From an uncultured Slackia sp. (lineage in GTDB: Bacteria > Actinomycetota > Coriobacteriia > Coriobacteriales > Eggerthellaceae), in NCBI GenBank assembly GCA_900553655.1, contig USEQ01000020.1:1-10265 (forward strand): a stretch of 10,265 nt of DNA, read 5' to 3'. This document shows positions 1 to 5,583 of this stretch, in pieces (the first letter of the stretch is position 1; each line of letters begins with the position of its first letter). Both the position numbers and the translations under genes were made by a program. Below the pieces are notes generated by a model. It searched no databases. It worked only from the letters and a program-made list of their open reading frames with translations, and was not told where the DNA came from.

Positions 1-13
1 TTCCAACACATGC

Positions 14-700
14 CTACGTGACAGCCGTTGCAGCTGTGGCTGGTATGTTGGGCATTCCCTGAATTTGCAACAGAACGTACCATCGCTTTGGTAAATGGCT
101 ATTTAGCCGCTTAGCGTCAATTTGCGAGACATCAATCTCTCCGGACATAAGTTTAGGAAGCAGCGCGTCCCTTGCCCCTTCGAGCCTTTTGGATTCTTCG
201 ATGTTGCTTCGATACAAAGCGAAGATATCCTCCAGATAACCCAAATCTTTCCCCGCTGGCATTTCTAGTTCAAGATTCTTAAGGTTTTTCTGGCTGATTT
301 TCCCCTGGACTGCTCCCGTCACTATGTGGTTGACGGTAGTTCCCGCTAAGGCGATATATATGGATTCAAGAGAGTATCTCGACTTCGATTTCAAAACATG
401 GGCGTGATTATTGACCCAATACCTTCCCCATACATATTGGAGTACGGGTCTGCCGTCTTCTTGAATTACGGTTCCGTCCTCGCCCAAAAGTATGCGTACG
501 CCATCAAACAAATAGTCATCAACATACCCCATGACAGATGCGGCTCCGTAGTAGGGATATGGCCCCTTGCGAGCTTCCCTGTCACGGCCATTAAGGGGTA
601 TTCGCTTTGAATCTTCGAGTTCGACCAGGTCAGAAAGCTTGAAGATGTTTCGATTCCCAATGAGCTCTTGCTCAAATAGTGCCGCCGCCAATTCGAGCAA
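14..700 (-). CDS. hsdS: Silent C-terminal HsdS cassette A (second target-recognition half, no N-terminal half)
   Basis: This is the C-terminal half of a type I specificity subunit stored as a cassette. Its reading frame enters through recombination site s4 as Leu-Asn-Gly-Tyr-Leu (codons 712-698). It continues through one target-recognition domain (GPYPYYGAAS near residue 47, LLGEDGTV near 71, GKISQKNL near 133) to the conserved tail LLPKLMSGEIDVSQID near residues 183-198. HsdS normally has two such domains in about 380-450 residues; only the second is present, with no Shine-Dalgarno sequence or convincing start, so TTG at 700 is only the formal start of the frame. The functional cassette is about 92-713, bounded by s1 and s4. 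Beyond s1 the frame runs 30 codons into flanking DNA before a stop, unlike cassette B. I infer that it is translated only after inversion joins it to an N-terminal half. The DNA sequence recognised cannot be read from the protein. Confidence 0.88.
   Translation of the reverse strand: MLELAAALFEQELIGNRNIFKLSDLVELEDSKRIPLNGRDREARKGPYPYYGAASVMGYVDDYLFDGVRILLGEDGTVIQEDGRPVLQYVWGRYWVNNHAHVLKSKSRYSLESIYIALAGTTVNHIVTGAVQGKISQKNLKNLELEMPAGKDLGYLEDIFALYRSNIEESKRLEGARDALLPKLMSGEIDVSQIDAKRLNSHLPKRWYVLLQIQGMPNIPATAATAVT
92..108 (+). repeat. Recombination site s1 (left end of cassette A)
   Basis: The core TAAATGGCTATTT is at 92-104 on the plus strand, followed by AGCC. Symmetric arms TAAAT/ATTTA flank a central GGCT. 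Similarity to s3 continues rightwards to about 124 (GCTTAG, GTCAATTTG) with two differences, because both ends encode the conserved HsdS tail in antisense. Read rightwards the site gives Val-Asn-Gly-Tyr-Leu-Ala-Ala followed by a stop at 112-114. This is the form a truncated HsdS would take if this end were presented to an N-terminal half. It is a site by comparison of the four copies; recombination is inferred. Confidence 0.75.
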
Positions 701-711
701 ATAGCCATTTA
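699..711 (-). repeat. Recombination site s4 (entry side of cassette A)
   Basis: The core TAAATGGCTATTT is read on the minus strand, inverted relative to s1. This is the most divergent copy outside the core: CGT on the left and GCTC on the right, so its symmetric arms are only AAAT/ATTT. It carries the stop codon of the upstream membrane protein gene (TAA, 711-709). In another frame it carries the Leu-Asn-Gly-Tyr-Leu entry into cassette A. The core itself begins with TAA, so that stop would be preserved whichever site it recombines with. Confidence 0.72.
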
Positions 712-1374
712 ACGGAATGTGCTCAGGAAATCAAAGAGGGTGCTATCGAGCCGAATTTGACGCTCTATCCTTCCAAGCATCCAACTATTGTTGAGTTTCT
801 CATACGTTGCAGCAAGATGGTTTTCAGCATCATACAGAGTCATCCTGTAGCGTTTTTCGCCAACGCCCTCGATGGCGTCTTCGAGGGTCCAGTGAAACTT
901 CTCGGTGCCGGACTTCATCTCATTAAGCACGATCTGATACTGGTACATAGCCATCAGCAAAGCCTGGTAAGCGTTAATAAAATCGGCAACTGCCGTATTC
1001 GGCTTGCCCTTAAACACGAAGGCCGCTTCCTTTGATAACGACCTCATTTCGTCAAGCTTAAGATGGAACGTCAGCTGCCACTTGCTATCAAGCGCATGTG
1101 AGATAGCGGGCGTGATTCCTTGAAGGAGAGTCGTATTGGTTAGCCACGCGAAGCCCAACGAGATGGAGAGTTGCGGTTCGTCGCCTTGCTTCAGCAGTTT
1201 AGAATTCTCCCGATAAAGCCCCATTAGCTTCTCGACGGTAATCCAGATGCTCAGACGCCGGTTGAAGAGGCTCTGCCGGTTTGCCATGCGGCTTTGCCTC
1301 AATGAAATAAACAGGGCGACAATAGCTGCGGCAGCAGACGCGCATGATGCGGCAACTTCCCAATTCAAATCCAC
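709..1374 (-). CDS. Single-pass membrane protein of unknown function inside the invertible block
   Basis: I do not recognise a named family. With the GTG start at 1374 the product is 221 aa; AGAGGG lies about 8 bases upstream. The open frame extends to 1530, but that part overlaps the recombinase start and lacks a good ribosome site. GTG 1383 and TTG 1368 are alternatives. Residues 5-25 are an Ala/Ile/Leu-rich transmembrane segment, followed by a basic RQSRMANRQSLFNRRLSIW stretch, then a soluble domain of about 170 residues rich in Leu, Glu and Lys, presumably cytoplasmic. One N-terminal helix followed by LFxxRLxIW is a pattern I associate with small membrane proteins of accessory islands. 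It is divergent from the recombinase, and its stop codon lies inside site s4, so the gene moves with the recombinase at every inversion of segment 712-2911. A role in restriction or recombination control is possible but unproven. Confidence 0.75.
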   Translation of the reverse strand: MDLNWEVAASCASAAAAIVALFISLRQSRMANRQSLFNRRLSIWITVEKLMGLYRENSKLLKQGDEPQLSISLGFAWLTNTTLLQGITPAISHALDSKWQLTFHLKLDEMRSLSKEAAFVFKGKPNTAVADFINAYQALLMAMYQYQIVLNEMKSGTEKFHWTLEDAIEGVGEKRYRMTLYDAENHLAATYEKLNNSWMLGRIERQIRLDSTLFDFLSTFR

Positions 1375-1456
1375 AAGCCTCACCCTCTGCACTTTTGCAA
1401 TGAAATGCAATCCTAGTCGAAATCGATTGCCCATTCTAACAGCAGCGAGGAGCCTC
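1375..1456. promoter_or_regulatory. Divergent intergenic region between membrane protein and recombinase
   Basis: This 82-base A/T-richer gap must hold the promoters of both divergent genes if they are not read from outside. Visible elements are an inverted repeat TTGCA-N6-TGCAA at 1395-1410 and an 8-bp palindrome AATCGATT at 1421-1428. A weak minus-strand -10-like TAGGAT lies at 1415-1410. No convincing -35/-10 pair is seen on either strand. The repeat could be an operator or an accessory recombinase-binding site. Confidence 0.3.
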
Positions 1457-2413
1457 ATGGAAACTGTCATCAACTCAGTACTTGCGGAGATGCAGCCAAT
1501 TCTGAAAGCGAGCCAGCTAAAGCGGCTCAAAGTCGTATTAAAGCACGCATTTGAAGCTAAGCAGCATGAGACAAACGAAACGTTGCTGCAAGCGTTCTTG
1601 ACGGCTAAAGGAGTCGAAGGATGTTCACCTAAGACTCTCCAGTATTACGAGGACACACTCGCACGCGTATTGGCTACGATTGACAAACCTATTGCCGCAA
1701 TCGAAAGCGATGACCTGCGGCAATACCTTAATGACTACGAAATCACGCGTCATACCAGCAAAGTTACCATCGACAACATCAGGCGTATCATGTCCAGCTT
1801 CTTTTCGTGGCTGGAAGATGAGGACTACATCGTCAAGAGCCCGGTTCGGCGAATACATCGAGTTAAGACAGCACAGGCCGCCAAAGAAACGTTGACGGAC
1901 GAAGAGCTGGAAGCCTTACGTGATGCTTGCAAAAACAAGCGGGACTTGGCACTTGTTGATTTGCTCGCCTCTACGGGCATGCGTATAGGTGAACTGGTGC
2001 GACTTGATGTCGCCGACGTAAACATGCAGGAGCGCGAATGCATTGTCACCGGCAAAGGCAACAAGCAGCGGCCGGTTTATTTCGATGCCCGCGCGAAGTT
2101 GCACCTCACGGAGTATCTGGAAACTCGTGCCGACAGCGATCCCGCATTGTTCGTATCGCTTGATTCCTCGGCAAGTCGCGTTACCGTCGGCGGCATGGAG
2201 CTACGACTGCGAAACCTTGGCAAGAAGGCCGGTGTTTCGCGTGTGCATCCGCACAAGTTCCGTCGTACGCTGGCGACCCATGCCATTGATAAGGGAATGC
2301 CCATCGAGCAAGTGCAAAAGCTACTTGGCCATGCGAAAATAGATACCACCATGCACTACGCCATGGTGAACCAAAATAATGTGAAGGCTTCGCATAGAAG
2401 GTACTTGGAATGA
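1457..2413 (+). CDS. Tyrosine site-specific recombinase (XerC/D-like integrase), probable HsdS invertase
   Basis: This 318-aa protein has the two-domain layout of Xer-type recombinases. Residues about 40-135 form the SAM-like core-binding domain (TLQYYEDTLARVL, then SFFSWLEDEDYI). Residues about 145-318 form the catalytic domain. All expected catalytic residues are visible: R176 in STGMRIGEL, K200 in TGKGNKQR, H266 and R269 in HPHKFRRTLATH, H292 in LLGHAKIDTT and the nucleophile Y301 in MHYAMV. ATG 1457 is chosen because GAGGAG lies at 1447-1452; the open frame extends back to 1247 but runs antisense through the membrane gene. The gene lies between sites s4 and s2, so it can invert itself. 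Its stop TGA overlaps the ATG of the following hsdS (ATGA, 2410-2413). Linkage to four inverted hsdS sites makes it the obvious inversion enzyme, by analogy with recombinases of phase-variable type I loci in other bacteria; this is inferred. Confidence 0.95.
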   Translation: METVINSVLAEMQPILKASQLKRLKVVLKHAFEAKQHETNETLLQAFLTAKGVEGCSPKTLQYYEDTLARVLATIDKPIAAIESDDLRQYLNDYEITRHTSKVTIDNIRRIMSSFFSWLEDEDYIVKSPVRRIHRVKTAQAAKETLTDEELEALRDACKNKRDLALVDLLASTGMRIGELVRLDVADVNMQERECIVTGKGNKQRPVYFDARAKLHLTEYLETRADSDPALFVSLDSSASRVTVGGMELRLRNLGKKAGVSRVHPHKFRRTLATHAIDKGMPIEQVQKLLGHAKIDTTMHYAMVNQNNVKASHRRYLE

Positions 2414-3540
2414 AAATCGAGGATATTTGCACTCGCATTTGCTCTGGCGGAACGCCCAAAAGCGGCAAAGCCGAGTACTACGAAAACGGCACGATTCCCT
2501 GGCTCAACACTAAAGAGATCAATTTCAACCGAATCCAAGCGACCGAAACCTTCATAACGGAAGAAGGACTGAATAACTCTTCCGCAAAATGGATCAAGCC
2601 GCACGCTGTCATTGTTGCCATGTACGGCGCTACGGCAGGGCGTGTTGCTGTAGCAGAGACCCCGTTGACGACCAACCAGGCATGCTGCAATTTAGAAGTT
2701 GACGAAACGATCGCTGACTACCGTTACATCTACTACTGGCTGAAGCAAAATTTTGACAGTATTTCCGGGCTCGCAAACGGTGGAGCACAGCAAAACCTCA
2801 GCGCAAAAGTCATCCGGCAAATCGAGATTAATCTGCCGGATTTAATAAAGCAGCGCTCGGTTGCGAACTTCCTAGATAGTTTCGATAGTAAGATTGAAAC
2901 GAACGCTAAGCTAAATGGCTATTTAGCCGAGATGGCCGAAACCATCGCGGCCAAATACTGCGAGCAAGGCAGTATTCGATTGAGAGACATCTGCCATCAG
3001 GTTGTTGAACGAGTTGATTGCGAGGAAGCGGAGCTTGGGGCCTACGTTTCGACCGAATCGCTTCTTCAGGATAAGAAGGGACGCCAGCCAGCTGCATCCC
3101 TACCTGCGACGGGTAAGGTCACGCGTTTCGTTGTAGGAGATACTTTGATTTCGAACATCCGCCCATATTTCAAAAAAGTGTGGTATGCATCATTCGACGG
3201 CACGTGTTCGAGTGACGTACTTGTCTTGAGGGCAAACGCCGCTAACGATGCTCCCTATATACACGCCTGTTTGCGGCAGGATAGCTTTTTCGGCCACGTG
3301 ATGCGCGGGGCGAAAGGAACAAAGATGCCTCGTGGAGACAAAAAACAGATGATGGAATTCTGCATCGCGCCCACTTGCGAACCTGGCGATTTGTCTGTGC
3401 TGAGTGCATCTTTGAAACAAATTTCGTTAAATGATGCCGAGTCCGCAAGACTGGCTGCGCTTCGCGATTATTTGCTGCCAAAACTCATGTCAGGGGAGAT
3501 TGACGTTTCGCAAATTGACAAATTGACACTAAGCAGCTAA
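2410..3540 (+). CDS. hsdS: Type I restriction-modification specificity subunit HsdS, full length (N-half T1b + C-half B)
   Basis: The 376-aa protein has the normal two-domain HsdS plan. Target-recognition domain 1 spans about residues 1-145 (SGGTPK, PWLNTKEI, VAMYGATAGRVA, GGAQQNLSA). The central conserved helix covers about 146-190. Domain 2 covers about 190-345, and the conserved tail LLPKLMSGEIDVSQID is near 353-368. Leu168-Leu172 (LNGYL) is encoded by site s2, exactly at the domain junction. AGAAGG at 2396-2401 precedes the ATG by 8 bases, and the ATG overlaps the recombinase stop, so translation is probably coupled to the recombinase. The stop TAA lies within site s3, and the last 12 bases overlap the convergent truncated hsdS. 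HsdS binds DNA and directs HsdM and HsdR. As sequenced this is the only complete S gene, although it is not next to hsdM, so it would have to act in trans. Inversion s2/s3 would truncate it to LNGYLAA-stop. Confidence 0.95.
   Translation: MKIEDICTRICSGGTPKSGKAEYYENGTIPWLNTKEINFNRIQATETFITEEGLNNSSAKWIKPHAVIVAMYGATAGRVAVAETPLTTNQACCNLEVDETIADYRYIYYWLKQNFDSISGLANGGAQQNLSAKVIRQIEINLPDLIKQRSVANFLDSFDSKIETNAKLNGYLAEMAETIAAKYCEQGSIRLRDICHQVVERVDCEEAELGAYVSTESLLQDKKGRQPAASLPATGKVTRFVVGDTLISNIRPYFKKVWYASFDGTCSSDVLVLRANAANDAPYIHACLRQDSFFGHVMRGAKGTKMPRGDKKQMMEFCIAPTCEPGDLSVLSASLKQISLNDAESARLAALRDYLLPKLMSGEIDVSQIDKLTLSS
2910..2927 (+). repeat. Recombination site s2 (domain junction of full-length hsdS)
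   Basis: The core TAAATGGCTATTT is at 2912-2924, plus orientation. The symmetric arms are 7 bp, GCTAAAT (2910-2916) and ATTTAGC (2921-2927), around a central GGCT. It encodes Leu-Asn-Gly-Tyr-Leu in the central conserved helix between the two target-recognition domains. It is opposite in orientation to s3 (cassette B between them) and to s4 (membrane gene, recombinase and T1b between them). Confidence 0.8.
3511..3528 (+). repeat. Tandem 8-bp repeat (CAAATTGA) near the end of cassette B
   Basis: Two complete copies of CAAATTGA plus two further bases are in direct tandem. Cassette A has one copy at the equivalent place (minus strand, about 124-117). The extra 8 bases shift the frame, so cassette B ends Leu-Ser-Ser-stop inside site s3. 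With one copy, the frame would read Gln-Leu-Asn-Ser-His-Leu through the site, as cassette A does. Confidence 0.8.
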
Positions 3541-4071
3541 ATAGCCATTTAGCTGAGCATTGACAGCTATTTTTTCGTCAATGCGTTCAAGCACCGCAGC
3601 GACTTGCTGCTGGCATTTGAGCGGCGGAAGTACGACCTCAAACGCTAGCAAATCAGCGGAGCTTAGAGTTGGGTATGTTGATACGCTTTGCTCCGCAAGT
3701 GCCTGAAAGCCTTCCGTCGCCCCTTTCGTAGTTAAAGCGTAGTAGAGATAACTGGGAAGCACCTGGCTTTCATCTGCGTTTATGACGCTGAAACCTGTTG
3801 AAACGAGCATGTCTACTGGTGGGTTTTTAAGTAAGGCATAATGTCCTTGATTGGGGCGAACCATTGAGTACACGATGCTATTGGGTTTAACCTTCCGACG
3901 AGCCCGACTTGGAACTTTGTCAATCAAAGGATCGAGCTGTTGCAGTTCGGAAATCACACCACGAGTCACATTGCCGGTGTCAAGATACTGAATACGAGGC
4001 CAAGCTTCCTTGGTCGAATATTGAGAAGTGTTGATGTCGCAGATGTCACCTAGCGTAACTCTACAGCCCAT
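3529..4071 (-). CDS. hsdS: HsdS N-terminal half (T1a) in the hsdRM operon, truncated at the recombination site
   Basis: This 180-aa product holds only the first target-recognition domain and about half of the central helix. Visible motifs are IQYLDTGNV near residues 26-34, NSIVYSMVRPNQGHY near 64-78, STGFSVINA near 91-99 and QQVAAVLERIDEKI near 153-166. It stops as LNGYLAA immediately after site s3. A full HsdS is about twice as long. The start is ATG 4071: GGAGG at 4085-4081 is 9 bases upstream, while an in-frame TTG at 4077 would be only 3 bases away. The start overlaps the hsdM end by 11 bases, indicating coupled translation. Inversion s2/s3 would replace the stop by cassette B in frame, giving a predicted 382-aa HsdS; cassette A could be joined in two steps. 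As it stands it may be inactive. Alternatively, two copies could pair to recognise a symmetric site, as reported for truncated EcoDXXI HsdS. Confidence 0.93.
   Translation of the reverse strand: MGCRVTLGDICDINTSQYSTKEAWPRIQYLDTGNVTRGVISELQQLDPLIDKVPSRARRKVKPNSIVYSMVRPNQGHYALLKNPPVDMLVSTGFSVINADESQVLPSYLYYALTTKGATEGFQALAEQSVSTYPTLSSADLLAFEVVLPPLKCQQQVAAVLERIDEKIAVNAQLNGYLAA
3534..3555 (-). repeat. Recombination site s3 (right border of the shufflon, within the hsdM-linked hsdS)
   Basis: The core TAAATGGCTATTT is read on the minus strand at 3551-3539. This copy has the longest dyad: perfect 9-bp arms CAGCTAAAT and ATTTAGCTG flanking GGCT (minus-strand reading). It serves two genes at once. It contains the TAA stop of the plus-strand hsdS and encodes the terminal LNGYLAA of the minus-strand truncated hsdS. 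Confidence 0.8.
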
Positions 4072-5572
4072 AGCCAATCGCCTCCAGATTCTTCTTGATC
4101 TGCTCTTGCAGTCGGTTTGACTCTTCGAAGCATTTGGAGATCTCGCCGGTCAGGCGGGCCATTTTTTCCTCAAAGGGCTCAGCGTCTTCCTCGACGTCGG
4201 CGATACCCACGTAGCGGCCGGGTGTGATGATGTAATCCTGCTTGGCGATGTCTTCGATGCTCGCGACGGCGCTGAAGCCCTTCTCTTCTTCTAACTTACC
4301 CTCGCGGAATGCGTCGAACGCGCCGGCAACCTTGGCGATGTCTTCGTCAGTGAACTCGCGCAGCTTGCGGCTCACCATGGTGCCCATGTTGCGAGCGTCG
4401 ATAAACAAGGTGTTGCCTGGCTGCGCCTTCTTCTTGGCGATAATCCACAGGCACACGGGGATTGGCGTGCTGTAGAAAAGCTGGCTGGGCATGGCGACAA
4501 CGCCCTCTACCAGGTCGGCTTCAATCAGTTTGGTGCGGATATTTCCCTCGTTGTTGGTTTGGCTCGAAAGCGAGCCGTTGGCCAGCACCATGCCCATGCG
4601 GCCGCTGCGGTTTAGGTGGTGCACCATATGCTGCACCCAAGCGAAGTTGGCGTTGCCCTCGGGTGGCACGCCGTACTCCCAGCGAGGATCCTCTTTTAGC
4701 TTGTCGCCGCCCCATTCCTTCATGTTGAACGGCGGGTTTGCCAGGACGAAGTCGAACTTCTCAGTGCGGTGCAGGTCATTGAAGAACGTGTCGGCGTTCT
4801 GCTTTCCAAGGTTTGCATCGATGCCGCGGATGGCCAAGTTCATCGTGGCCATCTTCCATGTGGTGGGATTGCTTTCCTGACCATAGATAGACAGGTCGTC
4901 AATGTTGCCCTGATGTCGTTTTACGAACTCGGCCGACTGCACGAACATGCCGCCGCTACCGCAACAGGGGTCGTACACGCGCCCATGATAGGGTTCGATG
5001 ATTTCAACCAAGGTCTTTACGATGCAGGCCGGCGTGTAGAATTCGCCGGCGTTCTTGCCTTCTGCTTCGGCGAACTTCGCCAGACAGTATTCGTAAGTGC
5101 GGCCAAGGATGTCGCGCGTGTCGCCCTTCTCCGCCATTTGCACGTTGGTGAACAGGTCTACGACTTCGCCAAGGCGGCGCTTATCCAGCTCTTGGCGCGC
5201 GAAGTTCTTGGGGAGGATGTTCTTCAGTTTGTCGTTTTCGGCTTCGATTTGGCGCATGGCTTCGTCGATGACCTTGCCGACTTCGGGCGTATGGGCTGCC
5301 GCGGCGATCGTTGCCCAACGCGCGCTCTCCGGCACGAAGAAGATGTTCTCGGCCAAGTATTCGTCGCGGTCTTCTTCGAAACCTTCGCCCTCTTCGACGA
5401 GCTCCTGATGACGCTGGTCAAACTTGTCGGAGATATACTTCAGGAAGATGAGACCCAGAACTACGTTCTTGTACTCAGATGCGTCTATATTGCCGCGAAG
5501 CTTGTCCGCTGCGCTCCAGATCTGCTGTTCGAATCCGATTTCAGCGGTGTTGTCGGCTTTCTTTTTCGCCAC
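4061..5572 (-). CDS. hsdM: Type I restriction-modification DNA methyltransferase subunit HsdM
   Basis: The 503-aa protein has the full HsdM architecture. An N-terminal helical domain covers about residues 10-165 (FEQQIWSAADKLRGNIDASE, LGLIFLKYISDKF). The N6-adenine methyltransferase domain follows, with GEFYTP at 176-181, the S-adenosylmethionine-binding motif I DPCCGSGGMF at 201-210 and the catalytic motif IV NPPF at 279-282. The C-terminal helical tail (EKMARLTGEISKCFEESNRL and onwards) contacts HsdS in characterised systems. It methylates adenine in the HsdS-defined target as M2S and is part of R2M2S. The start is GTG 5572, with AGGAGT 5 bases upstream overlapping the hsdR stop. It sits 9 bases after hsdR and overlaps the downstream hsdS. 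No key motif is missing, so the enzyme should be active if an S subunit is supplied. Confidence 0.98.
   Translation of the reverse strand: MAKKKADNTAEIGFEQQIWSAADKLRGNIDASEYKNVVLGLIFLKYISDKFDQRHQELVEEGEGFEEDRDEYLAENIFFVPESARWATIAAAAHTPEVGKVIDEAMRQIEAENDKLKNILPKNFARQELDKRRLGEVVDLFTNVQMAEKGDTRDILGRTYEYCLAKFAEAEGKNAGEFYTPACIVKTLVEIIEPYHGRVYDPCCGSGGMFVQSAEFVKRHQGNIDDLSIYGQESNPTTWKMATMNLAIRGIDANLGKQNADTFFNDLHRTEKFDFVLANPPFNMKEWGGDKLKEDPRWEYGVPPEGNANFAWVQHMVHHLNRSGRMGMVLANGSLSSQTNNEGNIRTKLIEADLVEGVVAMPSQLFYSTPIPVCLWIIAKKKAQPGNTLFIDARNMGTMVSRKLREFTDEDIAKVAGAFDAFREGKLEEEKGFSAVASIEDIAKQDYIITPGRYVGIADVEEDAEPFEEKMARLTGEISKCFEESNRLQEQIKKNLEAIGYGL
4081..4085 (-). promoter_or_regulatory. Shine-Dalgarno GGAGG fixing the start of the hsdM-linked hsdS
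   Basis: GGAGG on the minus strand lies inside the 3' end of hsdM, 9 bases before ATG 4071 and only 3 before the in-frame TTG 4077. The spacing supports the ATG and indicates translational coupling from hsdM to hsdS. Confidence 0.7.
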
Positions 5573-5577
5573 GTCTT

Positions 5578-5583
5578 ACTCCT
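5578..5583 (-). promoter_or_regulatory. Shine-Dalgarno AGGAGT of hsdM overlapping the hsdR stop codon
   Basis: The minus strand reads TAGGAGT: the TAG stop of hsdR (5584-5582) is part of the ribosome site, and GTG 5572 follows 5 bases later. This decides the GTG start and suggests that ribosomes leaving hsdR re-initiate on hsdM. Confidence 0.75.

Larger units (their letters stand above)
92..3555. other. Invertible hsdS block (shufflon) with four inverted sites
   Basis: Sites alternate in orientation: s1(+) 92, s4(-) 699, s2(+) 2912, s3(-) 3539. They divide the block into cassette A, a middle segment (membrane protein, recombinase, T1b half) and cassette B. Only opposite sites give inversions, so segments flip singly or all three together, and the middle segment stays in the middle. 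The T1a half beyond s3 is fixed next to hsdM. The arrangement of sites and reading frames is seen directly; recombination is inferred from the encoded tyrosine recombinase and the exact in-frame placement of the sites. Confidence 0.85.

Noticed and set aside
466..708. ATG directly after the membrane protein stop (TAAATG), 80 codons
   Set aside because: It is out of frame with cassette A and its translation has no HsdS features; the ATG is part of the recombination core.
92..711. Simple mobile element: inverted-repeat-bounded unit
   Set aside because: The repeats are domain-junction coding sequences of hsdS and no transposase or target duplication is seen; a cassette of an inversion system explains them better.
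1247..1456. N-terminal extension of the recombinase frame by 70 codons
   Set aside because: It runs antisense through the membrane protein gene, gives an Arg/Cys-rich stretch unlike a recombinase N-terminus, and lacks a ribosome site; ATG 1457 has GAGGAG.
3558..3583. Inverted repeat CATTGAC...GTCAATG with a T-rich loop beside s3, considered as a terminator or recombinase accessory site
   Set aside because: It lies in conserved coding sequence of the T1a half, its T tract is in the loop rather than after the stem, and no counterpart is seen beside the other three sites.
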